Shown: positions 1 to 6,641 of the stretch, piece after piece
How the letters are laid out: each line of letters begins with the position of its first letter
Position numbering within the stretch: position 1 is the stretch's first letter
Assembly (NCBI GenBank): GCA_964459845.1
Contig: CAYWOC010000050.1
Location: 1 to 10,786, forward strand
Length of the DNA stretch: 10,786 bases
Reading direction: 5' to 3'
Origin: CALZFJ01 sp964459845
GTDB taxonomy: Bacteria; Bacteroidota; Bacteroidia; Bacteroidales; Muribaculaceae
Notes under the pieces: model-generated
What the model was told of the DNA's origin: nothing
What the model saw: only the letters and a program-made list of their open reading frames with translations
The model's database searches: none
Translations under genes and position numbers: made by a program

Positions 1-182
1 GTTTTTCATATATTTTTTTACCGAAAGTGTGCACTTCGTTTTGGAATTTACATCGTTATAATTTAGTCCAAATTTCAAAAAAAGTAACGGTGCAAAGCGT
101 AAAAAAGTTCATATGCGTGCCACAGACAGTCCCCATCACATCAATCATATGGCATAAGACAACGCTCACACGCATTCCAAGC

Positions 183-251
183 CCAAATCAGTGAATGGCA
201 CACGATGCAAGCTATTTTTGAGCATCACGATTCACCATCCTACTGATTTGG
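183..251. repeat. Imperfect inverted repeat / long hairpin
   Basis: The outer arms ccaaatcagt (183-192) and actgatttgg (242-251) are exact reverse complements. Inside them, gatgc (204-208) pairs with gcatc (222-226) around a 13-base loop, and the segments between are partly complementary (gaatgg against a ccatc-containing stretch). There is no T-run after either arm, so it is not a typical intrinsic terminator. It could be the end of a leftover mobile element, an RNA structure, or chance. Confidence 0.4.
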
Positions 252-263
252 TTAAAATTTTGG

Positions 264-294
264 CAAAGTTACTGAATTTTCCCGGATAAATAAA
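264..294 (-). promoter_or_regulatory. Possible leftward Bacteroidetes promoter
   Basis: On the minus strand 264-271 reads TAACTTTG, an exact match to the -7 consensus TAnnTTTG and identical to the boxes serving lrgA (3034-3041) and the M16 gene (4545-4552). The best -33 candidate is TTTA at 291-294, 19 bases away and one mismatch from TTTG. It would fire toward position 1, where no gene is visible. Confidence 0.3.
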
Positions 295-477
295 ATGGCG
301 CATCCCGCACACATTCCCTTCACCATTACCCAAGCATTTTCACCCGGGATTAATAATCATGTCAAAATCTCGTGTTCAAAGCAGCCCGAGATTCACACCA
401 CAACACTCGCCTTGAGCTAAAATCAGCCATTTTATTCCACCTCAATTTCCGCTCCATTTTAATAGACAAAATTCACC

Positions 478-542
478 TAATCCCAAAATTCATATAAAAT
501 TTGGGATTATAATCCTAAAAATTAGTACAGAATTTGGGATTA
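478..542. repeat. Tandem pair of palindromes (operator-like) at ATPase promoter
   Basis: Two adjacent dyads of 32 and 33 bp. The first has half-sites taatcccaaa (478-487) and tttgggatta (500-509). The second has taatcctaaa (510-519, one mismatch) and tttgggatta (533-542). Half-sites of the same orientation are 32-33 bp apart, about three helical turns. The last half-site contains the -33 TTTG (533-536) of the ATPase promoter. This is the geometry expected for a dimeric or higher-order repressor acting on that promoter; which protein binds is not shown by the sequence. Confidence 0.75.
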
Positions 543-564
543 GACAAAAATATACTTATTTTTG
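533..564 (+). promoter_or_regulatory. sigma-ABfr promoter for the DUF4143 ATPase
   Basis: TTTG at 533-536, a 20-base spacer, then TATTTTTG at 557-564: an exact match to the Bacteroidetes consensus. Transcription should begin near 570. The TTG codon at 562 lies inside the -7 box, so it cannot be the translation start. The -33 element sits within the second dyad (510-542). Confidence 0.85.
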
Positions 565-588
565 CGAATATTTTGTATGGGAATTATT

Positions 589-1716
589 ATGATTACACGA
601 AAACTTCAATCGCTTATAGAAAGCCGTATGTTCAAGGGCAAGGCCATTGTCGTGATTGGCGCAAGGCAAGTCGGGAAAAGCACTCTTTTCGATATGATTC
701 TTGAAAAGAGCAATAAGCCCACAATAAAGCTAAACTGCGACGAGCCTGAAGTTAGAGAGATGCTTTCTGCAATAAACACCCAAGAACTGAAGCTTCTAAT
801 CGCCAATAATAAGATTGTCGTACTTGACGAAGCTCAAAGGGTACAAGGCATCGGCATGACTTTGAAACGCATAACCGACAACTTCCCCGATGTGCAACTG
901 CTTGTCACTGGGTCATCTTCGTTTGAACTGCAAAACAAATTAAACGAGCCTTTGACTGGCAGAAAATTCGAATACCATCTCTATCCTATTTCTACAAGCG
1001 AAATTATGGACTCCAATGGGCTGCTTTCCGTGAAACAGACATTGGAATCACGCCTCATATTTGGTTCATATCCAGATATCATAAGTCACACCGACAATGC
1101 AAAAGAATTACTAAGCAATCTATCAGGCAGTTATCTATATAAGGATTTGCTGAATTTAGATGGAATCAGGCGACCTGCCCTACTCGGCAAGCTGCTCACT
1201 GCATTAGCCCTACAAGTAGCGAACGAAGTGTCTTATAATGAACTTGCTCAAACTGTCGGAACGGACAATAAGACTGTAGAAAAATATATTGATTTACTGG
1301 AAAAATGTTATGTAATATTCAGGCTGAATGGATTCAGCCGCAATCTGCGCACCGAACTTAAGAAAAGTAAAAAAGTATATTTCTACGACAATGGCATCCG
1401 CAATGCGATACTACAAAATTTCGCCCCCCTGTCGCTACGCCAAGACATAGGTGCATTGTGGGAAAACTTCATAATAAGTGAACGAATAAAAGCCAACCAG
1501 TATTCCGGAAGATATGTGAACAATTATTTCTGGCGCACCACTCAGCAGCAAGAGATTGACTATATCGAGGAATGCGACGGGCGTTTCACGCTCTTTGAAA
1601 TGAAATGGAATCCGAAAAAAGCCAACACGCAATTTCCAAAAACATTCCTTGCCGAATACGACGTAAAAGACGCGGCAGTCATAACCCCCGACAACTGGAT
1701 AAAATGGGTCATCTAA
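589..1716 (+). CDS. AAA ATPase with DUF4143 C-terminal domain
   Basis: A 375-residue P-loop ATPase of the AAA_14/DUF4143 family, common in Bacteroidales; its cellular role is unknown. Visible motifs are Walker A GARQVGKS (residues 24-31), Walker B IVVLDE (76-81) and a sensor-like LLVTGSS (104-110). A winged-helix-like stretch follows at about 205-250, within which SYNELAQTVGTDNKTVEKY resembles a helix-turn-helix. The C-terminal part resembles a PD-(D/E)xK nuclease fold, with E292, an EID motif (D324) and an FEMK motif (E337, K339). The length is usual for the family. I chose the ATG at 589: a TTG at 562 lies inside the promoter, and the ATG at 577 would leave only a few bases of leader. It stands alone, convergent with lrgB, and is visibly A+T-richer than the sugar operon, which suggests separate acquisition. 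The duplicated dyad upstream suggests tight, possibly self-regulated expression (inference). The family call is firm; the function is not. Confidence 0.93.
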   Translation: MITRKLQSLIESRMFKGKAIVVIGARQVGKSTLFDMILEKSNKPTIKLNCDEPEVREMLSAINTQELKLLIANNKIVVLDEAQRVQGIGMTLKRITDNFPDVQLLVTGSSSFELQNKLNEPLTGRKFEYHLYPISTSEIMDSNGLLSVKQTLESRLIFGSYPDIISHTDNAKELLSNLSGSYLYKDLLNLDGIRRPALLGKLLTALALQVANEVSYNELAQTVGTDNKTVEKYIDLLEKCYVIFRLNGFSRNLRTELKKSKKVYFYDNGIRNAILQNFAPLSLRQDIGALWENFIISERIKANQYSGRYVNNYFWRTTQQQEIDYIEECDGRFTLFEMKWNPKKANTQFPKTFLAEYDVKDAAVITPDNWIKWVI

Positions 1717-1810
1717 AAAGCTGGGGTCTCTTAGAATCTTGTCTTACCAATAATGTTTCGGAAGGCACGGATTCCAAGGATACTCCAAGTACTATGAAAC
1801 TTAGGATATT

Positions 1811-1833
1811 AAAAACTCTGAAAGGTTCTTGAG
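1811..1833 (-). terminator. Weak hairpin plus T-run downstream of lrgB
   Basis: Read on the minus strand, a short imperfect hairpin (two three-pair segments with a mismatch and a bulge, loop CCT, 1816-1833) is followed by five T residues (1811-1815). It starts about 20 bases after the lrgB stop codon. The stem is weak. No better terminator is visible between the convergent ATPase and lrgB genes. Confidence 0.3.
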
Positions 1834-1853
1834 ACTCCTGTATCGGGAATGAA

Positions 1854-2543
1854 TCAGTCGAGCAGGGAGAGTACTGTGGGGGTCAATAGAGCGGTGAAAA
1901 TGCCGTTGATTGTCAGTCCGAGGCTGGCAAAAGCTCCGTATTTGTCGCTCACGTCCATTGCACGCGAAGTGCCCATTGCATGCGCAGCGGTGCCGAGCGA
2001 CAGTCCTTGTGCTATTGGGCTGCCGATGTGCGTGAGCCGCATCACGCGGAATCCCGTCATTCCACCAAATATGCCTACACATATTACCACAGCCGCAGTG
2101 AGCGACGGTATGCCGCCTACGGTTTTTGTCACTTCCATCGCTATAGGTGTTGTCACCGACTTGGCGGCAAGCGACATCACGACTTCCTGTGTAGCTCCAA
2201 GCAGACGTGCCACGAGCACCACCGAGATTACGCCCACCACGCATCCGGCAAGTTCCGACAAGATGAGTGGCAATAGCTGTTTGCGTATTGTGGAGAGCTG
2301 TTTGTATAGAGGCACACCAAGTGCCACGATTGTTGGCTTAAGCCAAAACTCTATGTATTTGCCGCCTTCGTTGTAGTTCTCGATGCTCACGTCGGTGAGC
2401 TTCAGGTAGGTTATGATTACTATTGCCGAAATGAGAATCGGGTTGAGAAACGACAGTTGGGTGCGAATCTGCAAAATTTGGCTAAGAGCATACACTGCAA
2501 ATGTGAGTGCAAGCAGGAAATATGTGTTGCTTAGAAAATCCAT
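1854..2543 (-). CDS. lrgB: LrgB/CidB-family membrane protein
   Basis: A 229-residue integral membrane protein of the LrgB/CidB/YohK family. In Staphylococcus the family is tied to murein hydrolase export and cell lysis; some relatives (plant PLGG1, bacterial PftAB) transport glycolate or pyruvate. The protein is almost entirely hydrophobic segments. Family signatures visible are NPILISA near residues 34-40, KPTIVALGVPLYKQ at 69-82, AAKSVTTPIAME at 126-137, the glycine-rich GIFGGMTG at 157-164 and GTAAHAMGTSRA at 184-195. The length is normal. The start is the ATG at 2543; I see no Shine-Dalgarno site, as usual in this phylum. It lies 67 bases downstream of lrgA and is presumably co-transcribed with it. 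Whether it acts in lysis control or organic acid transport here cannot be told from sequence. Confidence 0.93.
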   Translation of the reverse strand: MDFLSNTYFLLALTFAVYALSQILQIRTQLSFLNPILISAIVIITYLKLTDVSIENYNEGGKYIEFWLKPTIVALGVPLYKQLSTIRKQLLPLILSELAGCVVGVISVVLVARLLGATQEVVMSLAAKSVTTPIAMEVTKTVGGIPSLTAAVVICVGIFGGMTGFRVMRLTHIGSPIAQGLSLGTAAHAMGTSRAMDVSDKYGAFASLGLTINGIFTALLTPTVLSLLD

Positions 2544-2610
2544 TTGTTATGTGAGTTTGCCGGCAAGCTGATAGTCTGCCGAATAAATTGAATTTATGTG
2601 TGTATTGTGA

Positions 2611-2991
2611 TTATTGTTGCTTCTTGCGCCTTTTTGCCGAGATTAGGTTGAGAAGCGTTATCTTGCGGGTGAGCTGATGTGTCCAGCCTGTGACTGCAAT
2701 CACTGCCAACGTACTGACAGCCGATGCCACAAGTATTGGAATCCATTGAGCGCGAATGATGTCGAGATAAAGCATCAGCGACACAGCCGCCGGGACAAAG
2801 AAGAACCCGAGATTTTTCACGAGAAAATTAGCCATACCCTCAACCTGATATAGTTTCACAACTTTTACTTTGAGCAGAAATGCGAGGATAAGCATTCCGA
2901 TGATACTTGCAGGCAGCTTTATGCCTGTGAGCCACACCACCAACTCTCCAAGTGCCAGACACCCGAAGATGATTGCGCATTGAATAACCAT
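2611..2991 (-). CDS. lrgA: LrgA/CidA-family holin-like protein
   Basis: A 126-residue small membrane protein of the CidA/LrgA (UPF0299, YohJ) family. It has four likely membrane helices: about residues 3-21, 28-43, 58-77 and 84-102. The family signatures are LPASIIGMLIL (26-36) and FFFVPAAVSLM (63-73). A very basic tail (KRRKKQQ) should be cytoplasmic. Members are holin-like proteins or subunits of a small-acid transporter acting with the LrgB partner, and the partner gene follows directly, as is usual for the pair. The start is the ATG at 2991, about 35 bases downstream of the predicted transcription start. No LytTR- or LysR-type regulator gene, often found beside this operon in Firmicutes, is present nearby. 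Confidence 0.92.
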   Translation of the reverse strand: MVIQCAIIFGCLALGELVVWLTGIKLPASIIGMLILAFLLKVKVVKLYQVEGMANFLVKNLGFFFVPAAVSLMLYLDIIRAQWIPILVASAVSTLAVIAVTGWTHQLTRKITLLNLISAKRRKKQQ

Positions 2992-3033
2992 GTGATAATA
3001 CTAAATTAAAATCTAAAAACCTAAAACTGCGTG

Positions 3034-3065
3034 CAAAGTTACAACAAGGTGATAGCATATGCAAA
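3034..3065 (-). promoter_or_regulatory. sigma-ABfr promoter for lrgAB
   Basis: On the minus strand TTTG (3062-3065) and TAACTTTG (3034-3041) are separated by exactly 20 bases, a full consensus match. Transcription would start near 3027, giving a leader of about 36 bases before the lrgA ATG at 2991. It lies back to back with the region that would have to drive the small ORF at 3108. Confidence 0.85.
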
Positions 3066-3107
3066 TAAAGTTTTGTTCTTTTGTGCGACATATAACGCTT
3101 CACCGAT

Positions 3108-3317
3108 ATGAAATTAAGCGAGACAGACTCTGCCACACTCGACATTTTGCGGCTGATAATGTGCTTAGCGGTGATATGCCTGCACGCATATACGCTCGAC
3201 GATAAATATGACTTCCTGCTTGATGTGCTTATTGTCGTGACTGCCTACTGGGTGATGCGTCGTATAGCTCCACGCATATTGCGAATAATCACAGGCGGCA
3301 GGGCTATTCCATCGTGA
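3108..3317 (+). pseudogene. Small membrane ORF, probable internally deleted acyltransferase
   Basis: A 69-codon ORF with two hydrophobic segments. The N-terminal part (TLDILRLIMCLAVICLHAY, residues 10-28) strongly resembles the first helix of acyltransferase_3 (OatA/NodX-type) proteins, including the catalytic-type His at the end of the helix. The C-terminal part (a hydrophobic segment at about 37-48, then MRRIAPRILRIITGGR, 50-65) resembles the end of Bacteroidetes members of that family, as I recall them. The family is normally about 330-380 residues, so some 300 central residues would be missing while the frame is kept. Four residues follow GGR and the stop overlaps the M16 gene's 3' end by 14 bases. 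There is no good promoter: the nearest box, TTCTTTTG at 3076-3083, is one mismatch from consensus and has no TTTG upstream. It could instead be an expressed small membrane protein. Confidence 0.5.
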
Positions 3318-4527
3318 GGATAGAAGCCTTGTCGGCAGAGATGAGGGCAGCCATATCCATAATGTCGGCAGAGGTTACGGCAGATATGTGTGCTGCGGTC
3401 TCCTCGTTTGACCCTACACGACCGAAATACAGCAAGCTCTTTGCAGCCGACAGGGCTTGAGCCTCATGACTGTCGCTTGCCACCTGAAGTTGCCCGATAT
3501 ATTGTTTTTTTGCCGCATCGAGCGAGCGGACCGAGAGCGGTGTGGAGGCAAGACGGTCGATAGTGCGTTCAATTATACGCAAGCTGGGGCGCACATGCTC
3601 GTTGTCGCTGCCGAAATATATGGTCAGCAATCCGCAGTCGCTCAGCAGAGCCAGCGACGACTCCACGGTGTAGGCATAGCCGCGACGCTCGCGAATTGCC
3701 ACATTAAGCAAAGAGTTCATTCCGGGACCACCCAATATATTGTTCAGCAGAAGCATAGCATACTTGCGCTTGTCGAACATGCTGAACACAGGAGCACCAT
3801 ATATAGTGTGCGACTGGTGCGCATCTATCGGACGTATTTCGTGGAAAGGCGGCACAGCGTCGGGTGATTTGCGCTCTTGCCGCTGCAAGGGATTCTTCAT
3901 GCAGCCGAAAAATTTTTCGGCAATGCGCATTACGGTGTCGCTGCGCATAGGTCCAAGGGCGAACAGCACCATATTTTCAGGCACATACAGATGGTCAAGA
4001 TGCCGGCGGCAGTCGTCGCTTGTGATTGTCATCAAGTCGGCTTCGTTGCCAAGGATGTTATGACCGAGGGCAGAGCCTTTCCATATCAAGTCTTCAAAGT
4101 CATCGTAGATGGCTTCCGAGGGGGAGTCGAGATAGGAATTGACCTCATCAAGCACCACCTCGCGCTCCTTAATCAGCTCATTGGCGGGGAACTGCGAATT
4201 TTCCACAAGGTCGGCAATAAGCTCTGCCGCACGGCTGAAGTGTTCACTCGGGAATATTGAATACACCACAGTCTCCTCCTTGGTGGTGTAGGCGTTAAGC
4301 TCGCCGCCCACTCGCTCCATCCTGTTGATGATGTGCCAAGATCGGCGACGACGAGTGCCTTTGAAGATTGTGTGTTCCACAAAGTGCGCAAGCCCCTGTT
4401 TGCCCGCAATCTCATCGCGGCTGCCGGTGTTCACGGCAATGCCACAATAAGCCACTCTGGAAGTGCTTGCGATATGCACCACGCGGAGACCATTGGAAAG
4501 AGTGTGTAGATTTATAACTTCTGCCAT
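3304..4527 (-). CDS. M16B zinc metallopeptidase (pitrilysin/processing peptidase family)
   Basis: A 407-residue zinc protease of family M16B, with the usual two homologous halves and the usual length. The catalytic half carries the inverted zinc motif HFVEH (H48, E51, H52). The third ligand is expected within EREVVLDE (121-128), most likely E128. The NAYTTKEETVVYS stretch (78-90) is also characteristic. The second half has the substrate-binding region GGPGMNSLL (266-274) plus RERRGYAY (279-286). No signal peptide is present from the chosen start, so a cytoplasmic role in degrading peptides or processing a protein is likely. I chose the ATG at 4527. The ATG at 4533 is also possible. The open frame upstream to 4719 contains the promoter box (4545-4552), so it is not translated. 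Its 3' end overlaps the 3108-3317 ORF. It is divergent from the nonulosonate operon, with 154 bases between starts. Confidence 0.93.
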   Translation of the reverse strand: MAEVINLHTLSNGLRVVHIASTSRVAYCGIAVNTGSRDEIAGKQGLAHFVEHTIFKGTRRRRSWHIINRMERVGGELNAYTTKEETVVYSIFPSEHFSRAAELIADLVENSQFPANELIKEREVVLDEVNSYLDSPSEAIYDDFEDLIWKGSALGHNILGNEADLMTITSDDCRRHLDHLYVPENMVLFALGPMRSDTVMRIAEKFFGCMKNPLQRQERKSPDAVPPFHEIRPIDAHQSHTIYGAPVFSMFDKRKYAMLLLNNILGGPGMNSLLNVAIRERRGYAYTVESSLALLSDCGLLTIYFGSDNEHVRPSLRIIERTIDRLASTPLSVRSLDAAKKQYIGQLQVASDSHEAQALSAAKSLLYFGRVGSNEETAAHISAVTSADIMDMAALISADKASILTME

Positions 4528-4544
4528 AATCATTAATTTCGCTG

Positions 4545-4552
4545 CAAAGTTA
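4545..4552 (-). promoter_or_regulatory. -7 box of the M16 gene promoter
   Basis: The minus strand reads TAACTTTG, an exact -7 match. No exact TTTG lies 19-21 bases upstream; the nearest partial match is TTTC at 4570-4573 (17-base gap). Transcription would start only a few bases before the ATG codons at 4533 and 4527, so the leader must be very short. Confidence 0.6.
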
Positions 4553-4622
4553 CTGAAAATCTTGTGTCGGAAAGCCAATGCTGCGGCATTTTCTGCCACA
4601 TGTATGGAGTTTTTGCGCCAGT

Positions 4623-4654
4623 GTTGTATAAGTGGACAAAAAAGATTATTTTTG
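4623..4654 (+). promoter_or_regulatory. sigma-ABfr promoter for the nonulosonate operon
   Basis: GTTG at 4623-4626 (one mismatch to TTTG), a 20-base spacer, and TATTTTTG at 4647-4654 (exact). The expected start is near 4660, giving a leader of about 20 bases before the legB ATG at 4682. It is divergent from the M16 promoter, about 70 bases away. Confidence 0.75.
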
Positions 4655-4681
4655 CATAAATAAAGAACAGAAATTAAAGAT

Positions 4682-5659
4682 ATGAAAAATGTGCTTGTGA
4701 CAGGTGCGGACGGCTTCATCGGTTCGCACTTGGTGGAACTGCTGCTGAGTGAGGGCTATAACGTCCGAGCTCTGAGCGTGTATAATTCGTTCAACTATTG
4801 GGGATGGCTCGACGATATTCATCACGACCGTCTTGAGGTGGTGTGCGGCGATGTTCGCGACCCGAATTATTGCCGCGAGATAGTGCGCGGGTGCGACACA
4901 GTGCTTCACCTTGCCGCACTGATTGCCATACCATACAGCTATGTGGCTCCCGACAGCTATGTAGATACCAACATAAAAGGCACATTGAACATCTGCCAGG
5001 CAGCACGCGATGCCGGTGTGGAACGTCTCGTGGTGACTTCCACGAGCGAGGTATATGGCACAGCGCAATATGTGCCTATCGACGAGAAGCATCCGCGCCA
5101 ACCGCAATCGCCATATTCAGCCACCAAGATTGGCGCCGATGCCATAGCCAAGAGCTTCTTCAACGCATTCAATCTGCCAGTGGTCATAGCCCGTCCGTTC
5201 AACACCTACGGGCCTCGACAATCAGCCCGCGCAATCATCCCCACCATCATCACCCAGATAGCCAATGGCGCAGAGGAGATAAAAGTGGGAGATTTGACTC
5301 CTACACGCGACTTCAACTATGTGAAGGACACTTGCCGCGGATTTCTTGCGCTCGCCAAGACTGCCGGAATTGAAGGCGAAGAAATCAATATCGCCACAAA
5401 TACCGAAATTTCTATGGCCGACACGCTGAAGATGATTGCCGAAATAATGGGAAGCGATGTGAAATGGGTCACCGACCCTGAGCGTCTGCGCCCGGGAAAA
5501 TCGGAGGTGTTCCGCTTGTGGGGCGACAACACGAAAATCAAGAGCCTTACCGACTGGACACCGCAGTATGACTTGCGCCGCGGGCTGACAGAGACCATAG
5601 AATGGTTCAGCAATCCAGCCAATCTCGCTAAATACAAGAGCGGCATTTACAACCGATAA
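4682..5659 (+). CDS. legB: NAD-dependent 4,6-dehydratase, LegB type
   Basis: A 325-residue extended short-chain dehydrogenase. LegB-type enzymes convert a nucleotide-activated GlcNAc to the 4-keto-6-deoxy sugar, the first committed step toward legionaminic-type nonulosonic acids. The Rossmann dinucleotide motif GADGFIG (8-14) and the catalytic YSATK (Y145, K149) are present, with TSTSEVYG (119-126) supplying the Ser/Thr and acidic residue. NSFNYWGWLDD (35-45) is, as I recall, characteristic of LegB-like proteins and separates them from RmlB and GalE. RPFNTYGPRQ (171-180) and TPTRDFNYVKD (206-216) are family substrate-site segments. The length is typical. It is the first gene of the operon, with the ATP-grasp gene 16 bases downstream. 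Other nucleotide-sugar dehydratases or epimerases are possible, but the neuB and neuC neighbours favour LegB. Whether UDP- or GDP-sugar is used cannot be read from the sequence. Confidence 0.88.
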   Translation: MKNVLVTGADGFIGSHLVELLLSEGYNVRALSVYNSFNYWGWLDDIHHDRLEVVCGDVRDPNYCREIVRGCDTVLHLAALIAIPYSYVAPDSYVDTNIKGTLNICQAARDAGVERLVVTSTSEVYGTAQYVPIDEKHPRQPQSPYSATKIGADAIAKSFFNAFNLPVVIARPFNTYGPRQSARAIIPTIITQIANGAEEIKVGDLTPTRDFNYVKDTCRGFLALAKTAGIEGEEINIATNTEISMADTLKMIAEIMGSDVKWVTDPERLRPGKSEVFRLWGDNTKIKSLTDWTPQYDLRRGLTETIEWFSNPANLAKYKSGIYNR

Positions 5660-5675
5660 TACACACCTGATATAT

Positions 5676-6641
5676 ATGATAAAGCGACGTTTAAACGTAC
5701 TTATGCTTGGCGGTGCAAAACGCGTGTCGCTTGCCGAGCAATTGATCAGAGCCGGGAAAGAGCTTGGAGTGGAGGTGAAGATATTGAGTCACGAACTTGC
5801 TCCCACTGAGCCTATCGCATCGATTGGTGAAATAATCATCGGCAGCAAATACTGCGGTAAAGATATTGACAACGAAATCGACCATGTGATACAGAGCCAT
5901 GGCATAGATATAGTGCTTCCGTTCATCGATCCGGGAGTGGAGGTGGCATCACGATGCAAGGAGCGCAATCCAGATGTGTTTGTGCCGGTGTGCAGTGAAG
6001 AGCTTGCCCATGCCATGTTCGACAAGGTGATTGCAGCCGAATGGTTCGAGCGTGCTGAGATTCCTATTCCAAAGACATATACAGCCGACAGCATCAAGTA
6101 TCCAGCCATTCTGAAGCCACGCACAGGCTCGGCTTCAAAGGGTATAGTGGTGGTGAAAGATGCCGACGACCTTAGCCGTGTGCCGAATGCGCTCGACGAA
6201 TATCTCATACAGGAATATATAGCTAACCGCGATGAATATACCATCGACTGCTATGTTGGCACCGAGGACAGCGAAGTGAAATGTGCTGTACCGCGGATAC
6301 GCATAGCCACTGCTGGAGGTGAGGTAATCCGCACCGAGACGCGCCGCATCCCGGCACTTATGTCGATGGCAACCAATGTGCTGACCTCGCTCGGATTCCG
6401 TGGAGCTGTGACTTTACAGTTTATCCACGACAAGGAGAGAGACCGCTTCCTGCTGATGGAGGTGAATCCGCGGCTTGGCGGCGGCGTGATATGCTCGATA
6501 CTTGCCGGAGCTGACATCACCAAGATGATCATCGAGGAATGTGAAGGATATAATGCCAACCCATGCCGCACATGGCGCGATGGCGCGCTCATGACCAGAT
6601 ATTTCAAGGAAGTTATGTTCTTTAAGGATAATTCGTTATGA
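5676..6641 (+). CDS. ATP-grasp ligase of unknown substrate (nonulosonate cluster type)
   Basis: A 321-residue ATP-grasp enzyme resembling carbamoyl-phosphate synthase large-chain ATP domains. An N-terminal Rossmann-like preATP-grasp domain (MLGGAKRV, 10-17; LPFIDPGVEVAS, 81-92) is followed by the ATP lid loop KPRTGSASKGI (147-157). QEYIANRDEYTIDCYV (179-194) forms the adenine-binding and central-sheet region, and the magnesium motif is MEVNPRLGGG (261-270, with E262 and N264). All catalytic features look intact, so it should be active. The family couples ATP hydrolysis to joining a carboxylate, through an acyl phosphate, to an amine or other nucleophile. It lies 16 bases after legB, and its stop codon overlaps the neuB start (ATGA at 6638-6641), so translation is probably coupled. 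Similar proteins recur, as I recall, in nonulosonate and surface-sugar clusters. A role in decorating the sugar, such as amidation or amino-acid addition, is inference only. Confidence 0.88.
   Translation: MIKRRLNVLMLGGAKRVSLAEQLIRAGKELGVEVKILSHELAPTEPIASIGEIIIGSKYCGKDIDNEIDHVIQSHGIDIVLPFIDPGVEVASRCKERNPDVFVPVCSEELAHAMFDKVIAAEWFERAEIPIPKTYTADSIKYPAILKPRTGSASKGIVVVKDADDLSRVPNALDEYLIQEYIANRDEYTIDCYVGTEDSEVKCAVPRIRIATAGGEVIRTETRRIPALMSMATNVLTSLGFRGAVTLQFIHDKERDRFLLMEVNPRLGGGVICSILAGADITKMIIEECEGYNANPCRTWRDGALMTRYFKEVMFFKDNSL

Larger units (their letters stand above)
1..477. other. A+T-rich gene-free left flank
   Basis: I see no credible coding frame here. The stretch contains a 10-bp perfect inverted repeat (183-192 with 242-251), an 11-bp inverted repeat (289-299 with 426-436), and a leftward -7-like box at 264-271. 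A lone plus-strand TATTTTTG box at 213-220 has no TTTG at the right distance upstream. Any gene served by the leftward box lies outside the window. Nothing else is recognisable. Confidence 0.5.

Noticed and set aside
562..588. Upstream TTG (562) and ATG (577) as starts of the ATPase
   Set aside because: The TTG is inside the -7 promoter box (557-564), and the ATG at 577 is only about seven bases after the expected transcription start. The ATG at 589 fits better.
1723..1838. ggggtctc (1723-1730) and gagactcc (1831-1838) as a structured RNA between the ATPase and lrgB
   Set aside because: Only seven of eight positions match, the arms are 100 bases apart, and no consistent inner helices were seen.
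1849..2376. Long plus-strand frame (175 codons) opposite lrgB
   Set aside because: It is antisense to a clear LrgB gene and its translation shows no family signature. It is a by-product of codon composition.
4528..4719. N-terminal extension of the M16 protease to 4719
   Set aside because: The extension contains the -7 box of the gene's own promoter (4545-4552) and the promoter of the divergent operon. Family members begin near MAEVINLHTL.
4843..5373. 176-codon frame overlapping legB
   Set aside because: Same strand but another frame of a well-supported dehydratase gene. Its composition is that of an out-of-frame reading, with no promoter or motif.
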